64,000 nt of DNA, taken from contig NC_090196.1 of the NCBI RefSeq assembly GCF_024679245.1, forward strand, positions 10,708,782 to 10,772,781. The letters run 5' to 3'. Both the position numbers and the translations under genes were made by a program. Source of the stretch: Pseudorasbora parva (taxonomy: Eukaryota > Chordata > Actinopteri > Cypriniformes > Gobionidae). Positions 9,141 through 21,129 of the stretch are shown piece after piece (within the stretch, counting starts at the first letter, position 1; each line of letters starts with the position of its first letter). The notes beneath the pieces were generated by a model. The model had not been told where the DNA came from, made no database searches, and was given only the letters and a program-made list of their open reading frames with translations.

Positions 9141-10399
9141 GTCGCAGAAGCGCGGGTGGTGGTGTCCGAGGACCCGCACACCGCTGAGATCCTGGTCCCA
9201 GGCAGGCGGGAGGCGTCATCTTCGCGCGCAGGAGGCGAGCTGGTAAGTCCCCCTTGTGAGGGAAACATTTATTCTTGATGTTGTGTGAGACTTCATGCTC
9301 CCTGCCGAGGGTTTGGGGATCAAGGTATCGTGGAGGACACCATAGGGCCCTGTAGTTCCCCTGTCCGGTGGCTAGAACAATTTTTCTGAGATGCCATTAT
9401 GTGGTCTGTTAGAGCTAGCTTTGCTAGGAGAGAATAGCTTTGTATGTACAGCTGTGTGAACAGTTTTTGCCTCCTCTCTGTGGGATGAAGCAGTAATTGA
9501 GGCAACCGCTCATTCTTGCGGGAATGTGCCGTTGTTTTAGGTGAGTGTGTTCTCCTAGTCAAACAGGAAGCTCTTAGCCACCCCAGGGTAGAGCGGTTAG
9601 CGTTGCCCCTCGTGAATTTCATAGAAGGGAGGGTGAGTTCAGGCTGACGCATACTACAGATTTATGTCTAGCCTCGCGGGGCTCGGACGGAGTATTATTG
9701 AGGTTTTTCGCTTCCCAGAGCCTCGGATAATACTCATATGCAGGCTGGCCCTCTCCGGGCTGCCGCATCTGTTGGACTAGGCTTTTTCGGGATGTGGGGC
9801 ATTTCTTTCCAAAGAAGGAAAGTAGTTATAGCCCGAGGCCCTCTTTTTGAAATATTGCAGGGCTTTTTCTTTCGCATCCCTAGTCAGCCTCCTCTTACAA
9901 TAGAGTCGTCCGGCCAAGGCCCGCCCCCTTCTCTGCATTCTGGGTTTTTTAGTAATGCAGGTTGGTGTGAAGCAGAATGAACAGCGACTTAGCCAGTGGT
10001 CGTGGGTCGGGGTTTGGCGTCCCACGCTTGTACGCGGGTGGGCTAGTTTTTGCGGAAACCCCGCTTTCCAGAGCTTGTTGTGGCCTCCAACTTCTGGTGG
10101 CCCCTGGCCCCATCCTGGAGGATGTTTGGGCCGGTGGGTAGCATACTTGTGAATATTTATTCCCCCTTTGCTCTGTGTCTTCTGCTCCACCTTTTAGGGC
10201 TCAGGTTGAGCTGCACTCGCGACCTGCGTGCTTCGTGATGGCTCGGTCGGATACTCCCCTGAAAGCCGAAGCATTGCCATGGCTAAAGCCCTAGCGTGAG
10301 CGGCAGGCCGCTGCATGAAGGAAGAGCAGCCGCCCCGACGCAGGTAACGTAAGATGTACTCCACTTCACTGTCAGCCGACTTGGAGCGGCCAGCATTCA

Positions 10400-11600
10400 T
10401 CCAACCTGCCAGGGACGCCTGCTGGGGTGTAGCAGGCCTTGTCGGGCTTCCCTTGAGGGGGTATTCCCGTGCTTCAGGTGTTGGACGGCAGGTAGTAGGC
10501 CTCACCAGGTCTCCCTGAGGGCCTGCTGTGGTAGCAGTAGGCCTCATCTGGCTTCCCCCGAGGGGGTGTTCCTGGGCTTCAGTCACTGGATGACAGGTAG
10601 TAGGCCTCACGGGGCCTCCCTGAGGGCCTGCTGGGATGCAGCAGGCCTCGTCTGGCTTCCCCCGAGGGGGTGTTCCTGGGCTTCAGTCACTGGATGACAG
10701 GTAGTAGGCCTCACGGGGCCTCCCTGAGGGCCTGCTGGGATGCAGCAGGCCTCGTCTGGCTTCCCCCGAGGGGGTGTTCCTGGGCTTCAGTCACTGGATG
10801 ACAGGTAGTAGGCCTCACGGGGCCTCCCTGAGGGCCTGCTGGGATGCAGCAGGCCTCATCTGGCTTCCCCTGAGGGGGTACTCCAGGGCCTCAGCACTGG
10901 ATGACAGGTAGTAGGCCTCATCAGGCCTCCCTGAGTGCCTGCTGAGGTACAGAAGGCCTCATCTGGCGGCTTCCCCTGAGGGGGAGTTCCTGGGCTCCAG
11001 TCACCAGATGGCAGGTAGTAGGCCTCTCTAGGCCTCCCAGAGGGTGAGCCCCCGGTTCCCAGTTCCTATGAGCATGGTTGATAGCCAGGGCGGCTAGCAT
11101 GGTCTGCTATCAGGTAGCAGGCCTCACCAGGCCTCCCTGAGGTCGTTCCCCGGCCCCAGTGCCGGCTACGAGTAGCTGGCAGGTAGTAGGCCCTGCGGGG
11201 CCTCCCTGGGGGTTCTTCTGTTGGATAGCACCGTCTATCACCGGGCCTCTAACACTGGGCTGCCATTTGACAATAGGCCTCTTGAGGCCGCCATAAGACT
11301 CGCTACTGTGCGGGAGGCCTCAATCAGGCCTCCCTGGAGGCGAGTTCCGGGACCGCAGTCATTTCTGACGGTTTGCAAGTCCAGCTAGCAGGTATCAGGC
11401 CTCTCCTGGCCTGCCTGTGGGTGAGCCCCTGAGCTTGGACGCTCGGTTAACCGGTATAATCTGGTGTCAGGTGATAGGCCCATTTGGGCCTCCCTGAGAA
11501 GGGATTCCCGGATCCAGTCTCGGTGACAAGCTAGCCGCTAGCAGGGTTTGCTGCCAGGTAGTAGGCCAGGCCTCCCTGAGGGCGAGCTCCATTGTTTGGA
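10400..11600 (+). repeat. GC-rich tandem array, 104-bp unit
   Basis: GTAGTAGGCCTCACGGGGCC recurs at about 10597, 10701 and 10805 (period 104). More diverged units continue to about 11600, with GGCCTCCCTGAGGG as the recurrent core. It lies between the Gag remnant and the right end of DIRS copy E. ORFs here arise from the periodicity. Confidence 0.8.
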
Positions 11601-12599
11601 CACTCACGCAGCTAGCATGGGTGGCTTCTGGTAGTGAATGGCCTCATGGGCCTCCCTGAGGGGACCAGTTAAGCCACTTCCATGCGGCTTTAAACAGCTA
11701 GCCTCAACGGTGCCAGGTAGAGGCTCCTTCAGGCCTCCCTGGGGGGAATGAGTTTCTTGGACGGAGACACATAACTGGCTCAAGCTGACAGCTAGTGGTT
11801 CCTGCCAGGCTTCGGTCCTAGCTGGCAACACCAGATAGGGGTTGCATACTCTAGCACGACGAGATGACACTGCTGCTATGCGGGGTCCCTACAGGACGGG
11901 GACCTGCATAGGTTGCCTACAGCATGGTACCTACCAGGCAGGCTTAAGAGCTCCCCTCTTATGAGGGTCGTCTGTGAGCTTACGGCCGCCTGGGCCTGAT
12001 CAGTTGGTCGTAGGCCCTGCAGGGCCTCCCTGTGAGATCAGTCTGTAGGCCTTCTCAGGCCTCCTGATTACCCCTGTAATGTATGTGCTCGGTAGATCCT
12101 AGGATCGAGCAGCTGATTCCCCTCGCTAGCAAGGGTCGGAAAGCACTATGCTGAGCATTGTTCTCCAGGATAGCCCCTCTCTGAGGTCCTCCGGCCTGAG
12201 GCGGACACTGCCAGTTTTGCAGTCCCTCAGCTGGATGCCTCTCCAGAGGCGAGTTTCCAGAGGGTCTGTTTTTCAATAGACAGGGCTGGGCGACGGAAGT
12301 GTCCCGCATAGGCCAGGCCTCCCTGGTGGCATTCGGTGAAGTTCTTCCCGAATAGTGACTGGCTGGGGGGCCCTCGGTTCCAGGCCTTTAAGTGGCCGGG
12401 GTAGGACTTTATGTGGTACACAAAGGCGCCCCAAGGCCATAGCTCGGTCTATGACCGAATGGAATGCTGTCACTGACAGCTTAGTGTGACCAGAGGGGGA
12501 GTGGTTCAGGCATTTCAGTTGAATTTGCTTGTCCTGACAGTTGTCACTGCCAGTAGGCATGCACTCCCCTCGGCATGGCGGCGTGGGTATATTGTTCCC

Positions 12600-12934
12600 T
12601 GTAGCGTCAAGCTGACGCAGCACGAGTTCCCTTTCGAAAGGGAACGTCTCTGGTTACGACTGTAACCTTAGTTCCCTGAGAACAGGGAACGAGATGCTGC
12701 GTCGCTTTGCTATGCCTCGGGGCCTGCCTGCGAACAGTCCCTTCAGACAAAGAAGCTGGTGTCATGTTTGCAAGGTGCCCTTATATACTTCCTGGTCGCA
12801 CCTTTATGACATCATAGGCTGTCGCAGGTCAATAGGATTGCTGTGATTTTATAGTAGTTCAGACACCTGTCATGCTGGAGGCGTTCCCCGTAGCGTCAAG
12901 CTGACGCATCGTCTCGTTCCCTGTTCTCAGGGAA
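12600..12934 (+). repeat. Internal complementary region and right terminal repeat of DIRS copy E
   Basis: About 12600-12715 joins two blocks. The second (TTCCCTGAGAACAGGGAACG and following) is complementary to the element's right end at 12900-12934. The first should be complementary to the missing left end. The terminal repeat contains a TATATA-like box near 12783. Confidence 0.65.
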
Positions 12935-15180
12935 ATAGAAGTTTCAGCTTTAGTTCTGCCAGGAAGACTTGATCACTTTGTCACTTATTAACCTAATCTC
13001 TATCCAATCACGTCTTCATATTTTCTTTATAAAGGTCGTACTTACACATGTTTGAGTTCGCAGATGCCGATGCGACTATTCACCGCATGCTGACGCTCCA
13101 ATCATGAGATGCGGACGCGATAGTTAGTTGACAATCCTAACGTCTCGTAGTGGCCGATCAAAGGCCCTACTATAAAGTAGCTATGTACAATACAGTGGCG
13201 TTCCATGTTAGCCTCATTTTGTTCCTTGGGCTGTCGCGGCAAAAGTCACTCGTTCCTTAAGGCGAGCAGTCTCGCGTTCAGATCAGACAATCACTTTCAC
13301 GGAGGACTACAACTGGGCACATTATCAAAGATACGGCTGCGTTCTTCATCACCATTCTGGCGTCATAACTACATCCGAATTCATCGCAGGGATATGGTTA
13401 TGCTTGTCGATGGAAACTGTGTGTAGTATTTTTCTCTTTCTCATTTTTTTGCAAGCGTGATTAGAGCACACGCACACATATGGGACGCAGCACCTGCTCG
13501 TGCAACGCGATCGGTCATCATCGTTGTGGCTTGTTGTGTCGTAAACTAACCATATAATGCCTTGGAAATATTATGCACGGGCTATCATTAATAATAGTGT
13601 GGGGATCGCCACAGACAGGCACACAACACAGCTGCATCACATTCACCAAATACCTGGGATCACATGATGTTTTTGGGAGGTCACATGACTAATCGGGAAG
13701 TGATAAGTGTTTGCTGGGTGCAAGTCAGACTCTTTTTGTGTTGATGCTAGGCACGGTTGTGTGAGTTGGGCTCCCTTTTCATGCAGTGTGATTCTAGAAG
13801 CACCCGTCTACTCTCTTCACGGAGGACACAGGCTTCTGAATGAAGGATTAACATTTGTGATCACCCCCAGTGTGACCCGAGCTGCTAGGCTACACTGCAA
13901 CGGAACATTCACCTTTTTTTTGTGCTGTATCAGTGTGCTGTGGGACAGTTGAGCATACTGAGAAGGGACCAGGCCAGCCACTGTTTGTTTTCTTTATTGT
14001 ACCCTGTTGTTGTTGTTTTTGTTTGATTGTATATTTTGGTTATTTGTGATTTTGCCCTTGGGCCCATCACTCATGTCACCTTCATAGTACTATTGTGTAT
14101 CTTTTCTTTTTTATTAATTGTGGTCAATGATGCGGGTGGATCTCCTCCTTAACTATGTTTTCTGCGTAGGACATTCCTGTACAAGGCCGGATCATCACTG
14201 ATGCTTTGCCCCTTCCCGGCGGGGGACCACACTGGGAGAGACACTGTATTGGTGTGTACTTGTAGCTACAACACGGTGTGATATTTTGTAGTGGCTTCTA
14301 AAGATATTACGTGTGTAGTGCTTGCTGTGTTGCATGTTTCGACTGGTGTGGGGTTGCTGTCTCCTGTTTCTGTCTCTCCAGGGGTCTCCGGAGCAGGGGT
14401 TTTGCATTGGCTGATCTGACCTTCTTAGACCGAGGAAAACTCCACCAGTCATTTATTGCAGTATTTTAAAGATCCATTCTTAACAACCTGTTACATCTGT
14501 TTTTACCCAAGTGTAATAAATGTTGATACTTTTTCATATATGCCTCATGTTGACTGTCCCTGTGTGGGGAAAAACTGAGTTAGCAACACTTTATTCACTG
14601 AAAGATTTGTGGATTCCTCCTGCCCATCATCAGGGGGTGGCATAGTCAGACTAAAAAGACGGTACTGCTTGGCAGGTACCACAATAGTTTTGAAAAGAAA
14701 TGATGGCACAGCATATTAGCCTCTATCTTTCTCCTCACGGATACAAGGTAATCTCATGGGGTTTAAAGTAACATGCACCCATTTAATCGGGGCTTCACAA
14801 TGAACTAAGTAAGCTGAAGTGGTCAGTGTTATGAGAATGCTGAAGTAAATTAACATGTTAACGCGCTCTGAGTAGTCTTAAAGTAGGCTACAGCATCGGC
14901 ATCAGTGTATTGATGGCTCATTAAATGCTGCTATTTTTGTAAGCAGTGAGTTCGCCATACAACATATTAACCCTTAAATGCATACCTCGGGTCTCAAAAT
15001 ACTGGCTATTGTTAACATTACGAAAACTCCATAGACTTTTATGTTTCAGTTTTACCGGTATTTGCATGCAAAACATGCAATCCACCGTTTTTACACTAAA
15101 TTTTTTGTATGTTCGCAGGTACAGTGTTCACATTCAAAAGCATTACAATAAAAAGCAATTCAGTTTTTTTTTCTTTACTC
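12935..15180. other. Unassigned non-coding region with a transcript-end-like segment
   Basis: No protein domain is recognised. The 13600-14530 stretch is less AT-rich and ends with AATAAA near 14515-14520, so it may be the 3' part of an old retroelement or processed transcript. ORFs at 13205-13426, 13707-13952 and 14195-14452 show nothing recognisable. Confidence 0.35.
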
Positions 15181-15339
15181 TTTAATGCAGGAGGTACAGT
15201 AGATACACGTTATGATAGAACAGAAAAAGTTTTACAGTATTGATTACAGTGAACAAAATATCCATGAAACACACAAGAGCATTAGAAACAAAAAAACAAC
15301 AGCAAAAAGCCCAGAGTACAGCAAAATTACTGTATCTAA

Positions 15340-15740
15340 TCTCTGCGATCTTCAAGGTTAGGCCACATGTTTTAATCAAAATCACATCTGATATTATCCA
15401 AGACGATGCACCTGGGATAAAAACACTTGGTATGTCGGATCCACCCTTGGCAATTACGAACTGTGATGTCCCTGCAGCCAGCATCCAAGGCTTCAAGGAG
15501 GGACATCTGGTCATGTGGCTGATGGTCATAAACCTTCCATCTCCATGCATCTTTGAGAGGAACAGTGTAGAGCTGCTTCATCCGCACTCTGTGTTTGGAC
15601 AATGTCCGCGTAATGGTTGTGAGGCTAATGCTATCAACATTGTCAACAATCTCATAGTCCTCCACAATTTTAGCTAGATTTTTTGAAATTTCATTATTTA
15701 AGAGCTTTCCTATTCTCCCAGAGGGTGGAAGACGTTGTAT
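15340..15740 (-). pseudogene. IS630/Tc1-like transposase, internally deleted
   Basis: On the minus strand an N-terminal helix-turn-helix segment (VDSISLTTITRTLSKHRVRMKQLYTVP) runs straight into the C-terminal end AWRWKVYDHQPHDQMSLLEA...GWIRHTKCFYPRC. The C-terminal part is typical of fish IS630-like transposases. The DDE catalytic core that should lie between them (about 170 residues) is missing, and a stop follows CDFD where the family reads on. The reading frame is otherwise open, so one deletion explains it. No clear terminal inverted repeats were found. Confidence 0.7.
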
Positions 15741-16447
15741 TCTTTAGAGGGACAAAACATTCTACATATGCATTACTGTATGACCTTATTGACATATTGA
15801 CATGTCAAGTGAGAATAGAATTATTATTAGCTGAGATATGTGTTCACTGACTGCATGTTTTGTAAAAACGACATGAAATGTGTGAATTGTATGGCCACAA
15901 AAAATGATGCTGTGCTAATTGTGTTTAGAGTTTTGAAAATGTGACAGCTGATTGGACAAACGCTTGTTAGCGACTGCAAAAAACTGTAATATGAGTTCCC
16001 CTAGCCTGAATATTGTCCCCAAGTGGCTAGAAATTATGATTCTGGCTGTCTTTCTCTGCCTTTGAGAAAATGAGAGCTCAGACTATCTGATCTTGAATTC
16101 TCCTCTTATGATGTCACACCAGGAAAGGTTTCCTCTCCTTCCTCTGCTTTGCCCACACAGAGAATTAGTAGAGAATGTTCTGATCGGTCAATCACACGTA
16201 TATCTTCAGTGCACACTGTCGTTTTAATGACGTTGTTAAACTGCACAACAGAAGCTCCTACTGTATTCATGTCGATGTCGTGTTTGCTGTTAGTTGTGGT
16301 GAAAGCATTTTGTGAGAGAAATAACATAGATTTTTTGATGAAAAAACCATGCTAACAATATAAGTACACCTCAGGAAACATCAAATAATACAAAAATCCA
16401 TGCAATGAAACCTTTAAATAATGTAAGACATATCCCTCCTAATAACA
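15741..16447. other. Non-coding; likely flank of the transposase relic
   Basis: AT-rich with no supported gene. ORFs at 16106-16327 (minus) and 16149-16355 (plus) overlap on opposite strands and lack motifs. Confidence 0.4.
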
Positions 16448-16451
16448 TTAA

Positions 16452-18030
16452 AGGTGCCCTAGAATGAAAAATTTAATTAACCTTGCCATAGTGAAATAAT
16501 AAGAGTTCAGTACATGGACATCACATACTATGAGTCTCAAATACCATTGCCTCCTACTTCTTATGTAAATCTTGTGCATGAAAAACACCACAGAAAAATA
16601 AATGATTCTCAACATAACGCCAACCGTGACGCTGGGGACGTTGGGGATCATTTATATGTACGCCCCCAACATTTGCATATGGCCGAACATGTTCATTATC
16701 AGGCAGAACTGACAGAGCCGAATCATCAGGACTGCAGGTAAACAAGCGACACTTGAGGGATAGCGAAAACGGCAGCTCTCATGGACAAACTGTTCCAGGC
16801 TGTGCAGGAGACGTGAGGACTTTTCTACCCTTCCCACAGATAAAAAATGTCAACAGTCATGGTTAATCTTTATAATCGGATACCGCAACAATTTAATTCA
16901 TGATCATTCGTTTGTTCGGCCCATTTCAAGCAAGCTTCACTCAGCGTCTTAAACTGAAGAAAGCGGCAATTACAACTGTATTCCTGCAAGCAGTAAGTAG
17001 CAATTTTATCCACTTATTGACTGTTTAAACAATTTCTGATTAAATTGAAAGTGTCAATTTAACATTAACATGTAATTTTTTTAAACATAGAGAGACAGTA
17101 TTTTCTAGATAATGCAAGATGCTAGTACAGTAACAACAGGAACACCAAGTACCATACAAAACTAAATAGTGTGTCTAATGACAAAGGTTAATATTATTTT
17201 GTATTACAAAATACAACCGTAGATAATTTGCATACAGATCCTTTACTTAATCCTTCAAGCAAACGTCACCTTTTCCACCATATAAGTAAAAACGATAGTC
17301 ATTTGACAAGGCTATTCATTTTGTAAAAATATATATATTTATATTTTTGAGAACTTAATTATGTTTTTGCATGCATGTATTTCAGAGTACGTCACAGTCA
17401 CTGCGTAGCCTACATTGTGACTAACATTTTATAAACAAGCAATATCGTTGACGAAAAAAGACAAGTCTAAAATCACTGGTTTTGGCTTTGTCTGAGGGAA
17501 TGAATAGCGTTCATGCGGTTGCCAGATTTCAGTAATTTAAATCCTCCAAACAGAGCTTTTCTGTGAAAAGAACATGTATACTATCCGGTGTTTTAGCTAA
17601 ACATGTACAATCTAGCAACCATATGCACGCAAGCTCTCTCTCACGTGCAGATGATCTGATAACACCAATAAACAAGTAGGCTGCATTTTAGCAATCTCCG
17701 TTTGAGATGTTCTGCTTAAAGTGTCATTCAGTCAGTCTGTGTTCTGTCAGGACTCACGAGCTGCTTCGCTAAACAACTGAACAACTGCACTTGTGTGAGC
17801 TGGTGAAATAAGCAGAGCAGAGCAGAGCAGAGCAGAGCTCAACATTAATATTCATGACTCTTCCAAATAAGGCAAAAACAGAGCATTACATCCTAGGGAC
17901 AATTTCTAGGGTTGTAAATGGACCTGTAAAACTGTATCTGGACAATTTTGCCCTTAAATAAGCCACATACCCTCTATGTAGATATCAGAGAATAATTTAA
18001 CATATTGTTTCAACTCATTTTAGGGCACCT
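16452..18030. mobile_element. Non-autonomous DNA transposon with TTAA target sites
   Basis: Ends AGGTGCCCTA (16452) and TAGGGCACCT (18021-18030) are exact inverted repeats. Each is flanked by TTAA (16448-16451 and 18031-18034). TTAA targeting points to piggyBac-like transposition, although the termini are not the usual CCC type. No transposase frame is present. An (AGCAG)n microsatellite lies at about 17815-17837. Confidence 0.75.
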
Positions 18031-18034
18031 TTAA

Positions 18035-18419
18035 AGAGATAAACATTTGATAAAACATGGGATTTCACAAAGGCCTCTATTAGCAAATACAAACATGGCA
18101 GTATTGAAATCTACAGGGGTTTGATATTGCAGTAAATATAACATGTAAAATGATACAAATATTAATTTTGGACTTGCCATTAAAAAAATAAAGATATCTT
18201 GATTCAAATATTATAGATACAATTACTTACACATAATTATAAAATGTTGTATTCTTTCCAGTTCCAGTGTAATCTTTTACATTTTTTTTTCAGAATCGTG
18301 CAAGAAGATAAATTGGATTAAACTATATGTAAAGTGGGCATTTCATTATTTTGAAAGCAAACATAAAATGTTCTTTAAAAATGCTCTGCTTGTTTAATGA
18401 GGGCCATCTTGAGGCCATC
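18035..18419 (-). other. Probable 3' UTR/flank of the tyrosine phosphatase gene
   Basis: Directly downstream of the TAG at 18422-18420 on the minus strand. No AATAAA was seen on that strand here, so the transcript end is not located. Confidence 0.35.
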
Positions 18420-18545
18420 CTATGATTTCATATATTTTATATTCTGATAGATTGCGTCTGTGTTCCGGTAAATTAAATCCACGTTGGTTCCGGTTCTTGA
18501 TCGAATTATGTCATATGCACACTGGTGGAGGTAAACATACTGCTC
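18420..18545 (-). CDS. ptprj-like: Receptor-type tyrosine phosphatase (R3 subtype), terminal coding exon
   Basis: A minus-strand exon opens after a CTACAACAG acceptor and encodes EQYVYLHQCAYDIIRSR, then NVDLIYRNTDAIYQN, ending KYMKS and TAG: 41 residues. It completes the Q-loop motif QTExQY whose first half ends the exon at 46421. Phase is 0 on both sides. The DLIYxNT...IY tail is most like PTPRJ (DEP-1/eta), recalled without a search. PTPRH or a fish paralogue remains possible. The acceptor is 27.9 kb from its donor, and the intervening intron is full of mobile elements. Role: C-terminal end of the cytoplasmic phosphatase domain plus a short tail. Confidence 0.85.
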   Translation of the reverse strand, partial: EQYVYLHQCAYDIIRSRTGTNVDLIYRNTDAIYQNIKYMKS

Positions 18546-21129
18546 CTGTTGTAGAAAACAGAAAGAAAACATAAAATAGTGTAAAATATATGAGTCTACT
18601 ATAATCTGCAGGGTTTTTTATGGCACTACAATACTACAACAAATGTCAGCTCCAATATTCTATGTAATTTTAAAAGAGTATTCTGGGTTTAGTTAAGGTC
18701 AATCAACAACTTTAGTTGCACAATGTTCAATACATGTGAAATACATAAATTTCAAATTGTCCCTCCTTTTCATTACAAAAATATGGGTTACAGCGAGGCA
18801 CTTACTGTATGAGGCCAAAATACTCAAGCAATAATACATATTTTTAAAAACTTAATACAATTAGGTTATTCTCTTCACCCCTCAACCATCGAACGATAAA
18901 GTAAATTTAAACTGCAGAAGGACAAATGTGGATTCCTAGAATGCATTATTGGTCTCTTCAGCATCTATACTAAAAAAATGACTTTTATTTTAAAAGAGCA
19001 GCATTAAGTGGTTCCACACAACTATTTTGAGTTTTTTTTTTTTTTCTTTGGACAAATGTGTGTAGATGAGTGCCCACAGCCTAAACACAGACACCACTCT
19101 TCTGCATAAAGTTAACCACAAATTTACAAAAACTTAAATCTTTAGCATAACTGAACATTTAACACTAACATAAACTGACAACATATTTTTCTTTTCTGAA
19201 AAACACATAAAACAACACTTTAATCCCTAGATGTACTCTCATAATGCAGTCCCTTGCAAAGCATGGTGGGAACTACAGATGTCCTGCCCAGTTTGTTCGT
19301 TTCACTCAACAATTATAAGTTGACCAAATAAATACTTATTAAGTAAAGCTGACAATACTCACTTTTAGTAGAAACTCAGTAAATTTAATTTCATGTAGTT
19401 AAATGAGTTTTTTTTTTTTTATTATGATTATTTGAGTACAACTAACAACAGTGAAAGTTAATTTATTTTTGACTGATGGACGCTGAAAAGTCATTCAATC
19501 CTGGCCCACTCCCTAAAAGGTGACATTCACAATTATCCCAATCATTCTGCTCCTCAGGGACATGGTCAAACTTTATATCAGGAGCTCTGGGCCTCCAGAG
19601 CGCCTTTTTGGAATGTAAGTGTTCGCAATGTAAGTGTTCAACCAATGTATGGTCAATGGTTAGAGAATACCCATAATGCACATAGTCACACCCTTAATGA
19701 ATTCCCACGTCTGACTCTGAAGATGGCACCCACAGCTGAATCATCCATCCATTTCCCAAACGGCTGCTTAATACCTTACAGGTATAATTTCCTGTTTAAT
19801 TTATTACTAAATAGTTTAATTAAATTTTTTACGTGCTGGTTTTCATGACAGAGTACAAGAAAAATATTTTTTGGGGCTGCCAGTTTGCTAAGATTCAAAT
19901 GATTATTAAACAGCAAGCACAAATGATGCAAATGCAGCTTTCCTTCTGACGACCCAGTGTCCGAATTCACTCACTTATTTTCACTCTTTCAGGTGGACTA
20001 TTAGTGGAGTAGTGAATGAGGGCTCTACTCTCCGCTCTCTCTCCCTGGACTTTGGACCACGTTCACCTTTTCACAATTAACCAGCTCATCAAGATCTACA
20101 TACATATACTGACCACATACTCAACCTCATTGTCCAGCGATGGGGGACTTTGGTACTGGAGGGACACTGCCCTTCAAAGTGTAGTTCCATCCCTAATCAA
20201 ACACATCTGCCTGTGATTTTCAAGCCATTCCAAAGACATAGGTTAGGTTTTTCATGCGTGTTTGATTATAGATACAAAATAAACTCTCAGGACATTGGCC
20301 CTCCAGGACGAGAGCTGCCCGTCTTTTGACTAGTCTTACAAACAAGACTCTCTGTTTGCACTAATCTTCTGTAGTGTTCTCTACACCATTCACTTGTGGA
20401 TCCCCATTGTGAGACATATGTTTACCACTGTACCATCCATTTACCTGCAATACCATTGTATCATCTTCTACATCTATGTCAGTTTTAAAACCGCAATTCC
20501 TGCTCAATCTGTTATGTTCTCCAGGTTTAATAAACAATCCTAGGACTTGGGTTTACACACTCATCAGGCTCAGTTTGGCTCAGTTGTTATAATAGTAAGG
20601 GCTTTGATAAAACTATAAGCTTCATATTTCTGCTTTAAAATCCTCTAAAAACTGGCAACATTTACTTTCATTGTAAGGCCACATCCACATGAAGCCAGAG
20701 CTTTCCCTATCACATCTTTTTTGGCAGCAGCTATTTGTACTAAGAAACATATTCAGGCCAAAGAGTGATAGATGCTTTTTACACCGTGTTAATAGCAACT
20801 AGATTTTATTTACACTAAGTGAAAATAACACATTTTCTTAGTGATAGATGATAATTACACTAAATTCAAATAGCTGCAGAGCCTATTTATTGAAGTGAAA
20901 ATAGTGATATATTCTATTTGCACTATTTAAAAGTAGCAGTTCTTTGCAATGTATAAAACAGTAATTAAAAGTATGCAATAATAACAGTGTAAATGAATAT
21001 ATTTATTACAATTATTACATGGATGCCGCCATTATTGGGACAATAAAATCCCTCCCTACACCTATACCCAATAAATGCGTTTATTATTATTAAAGCCTGG
21101 GTGAAATGCTGTTTCATGCATACTGAGAT
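18546..21129 (-). other. Intron of the phosphatase gene, AT-rich
   Basis: No exon or gene recognised except the small repeat at 20140-20320. It contains poly-T tracts at 19029 and 19408. ORFs at 19463-19681, 19645-19848 and 20016-20216 lack motifs. Confidence 0.5.
20140..20320. repeat. Short inverted-end dispersed repeat
   Basis: Left side GGTACTGGAGGGACACTGCCC is loosely mirrored by GGCCCTCCAGGAC near 20300. The interior CCCTAATCAAACACATCTGCC is a sequence seen in abundant fish MITEs, by recall. Confidence 0.4.

Larger units (their letters stand above)
8700..12934 (+). mobile_element. Decayed DIRS-type retrotransposon (copy E), left end lost
   Basis: The left part carries Gag remnants. A GC-rich non-coding tandem array fills the middle. 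The right end has an internal complementary region (about 12600-12715) and a terminal repeat ending in GTCTCGTTCCCTGTTCTCAG near 12934. No RT, RNase H or recombinase motif survives. No matching left terminal repeat is visible. The family assignment rests on the Gag motifs and the shared terminal style with copies A-D. The left boundary is approximate. Confidence 0.65.

Noticed and set aside
9738..10610. ORFs on both strands in the DIRS copy E interior
   Set aside because: No motifs. They overlap each other on opposite strands and follow GC-rich repeats.
15240..15677. Plus-strand ORF of 145 codons
   Set aside because: It is the antisense shadow of the transposase relic on the minus strand.
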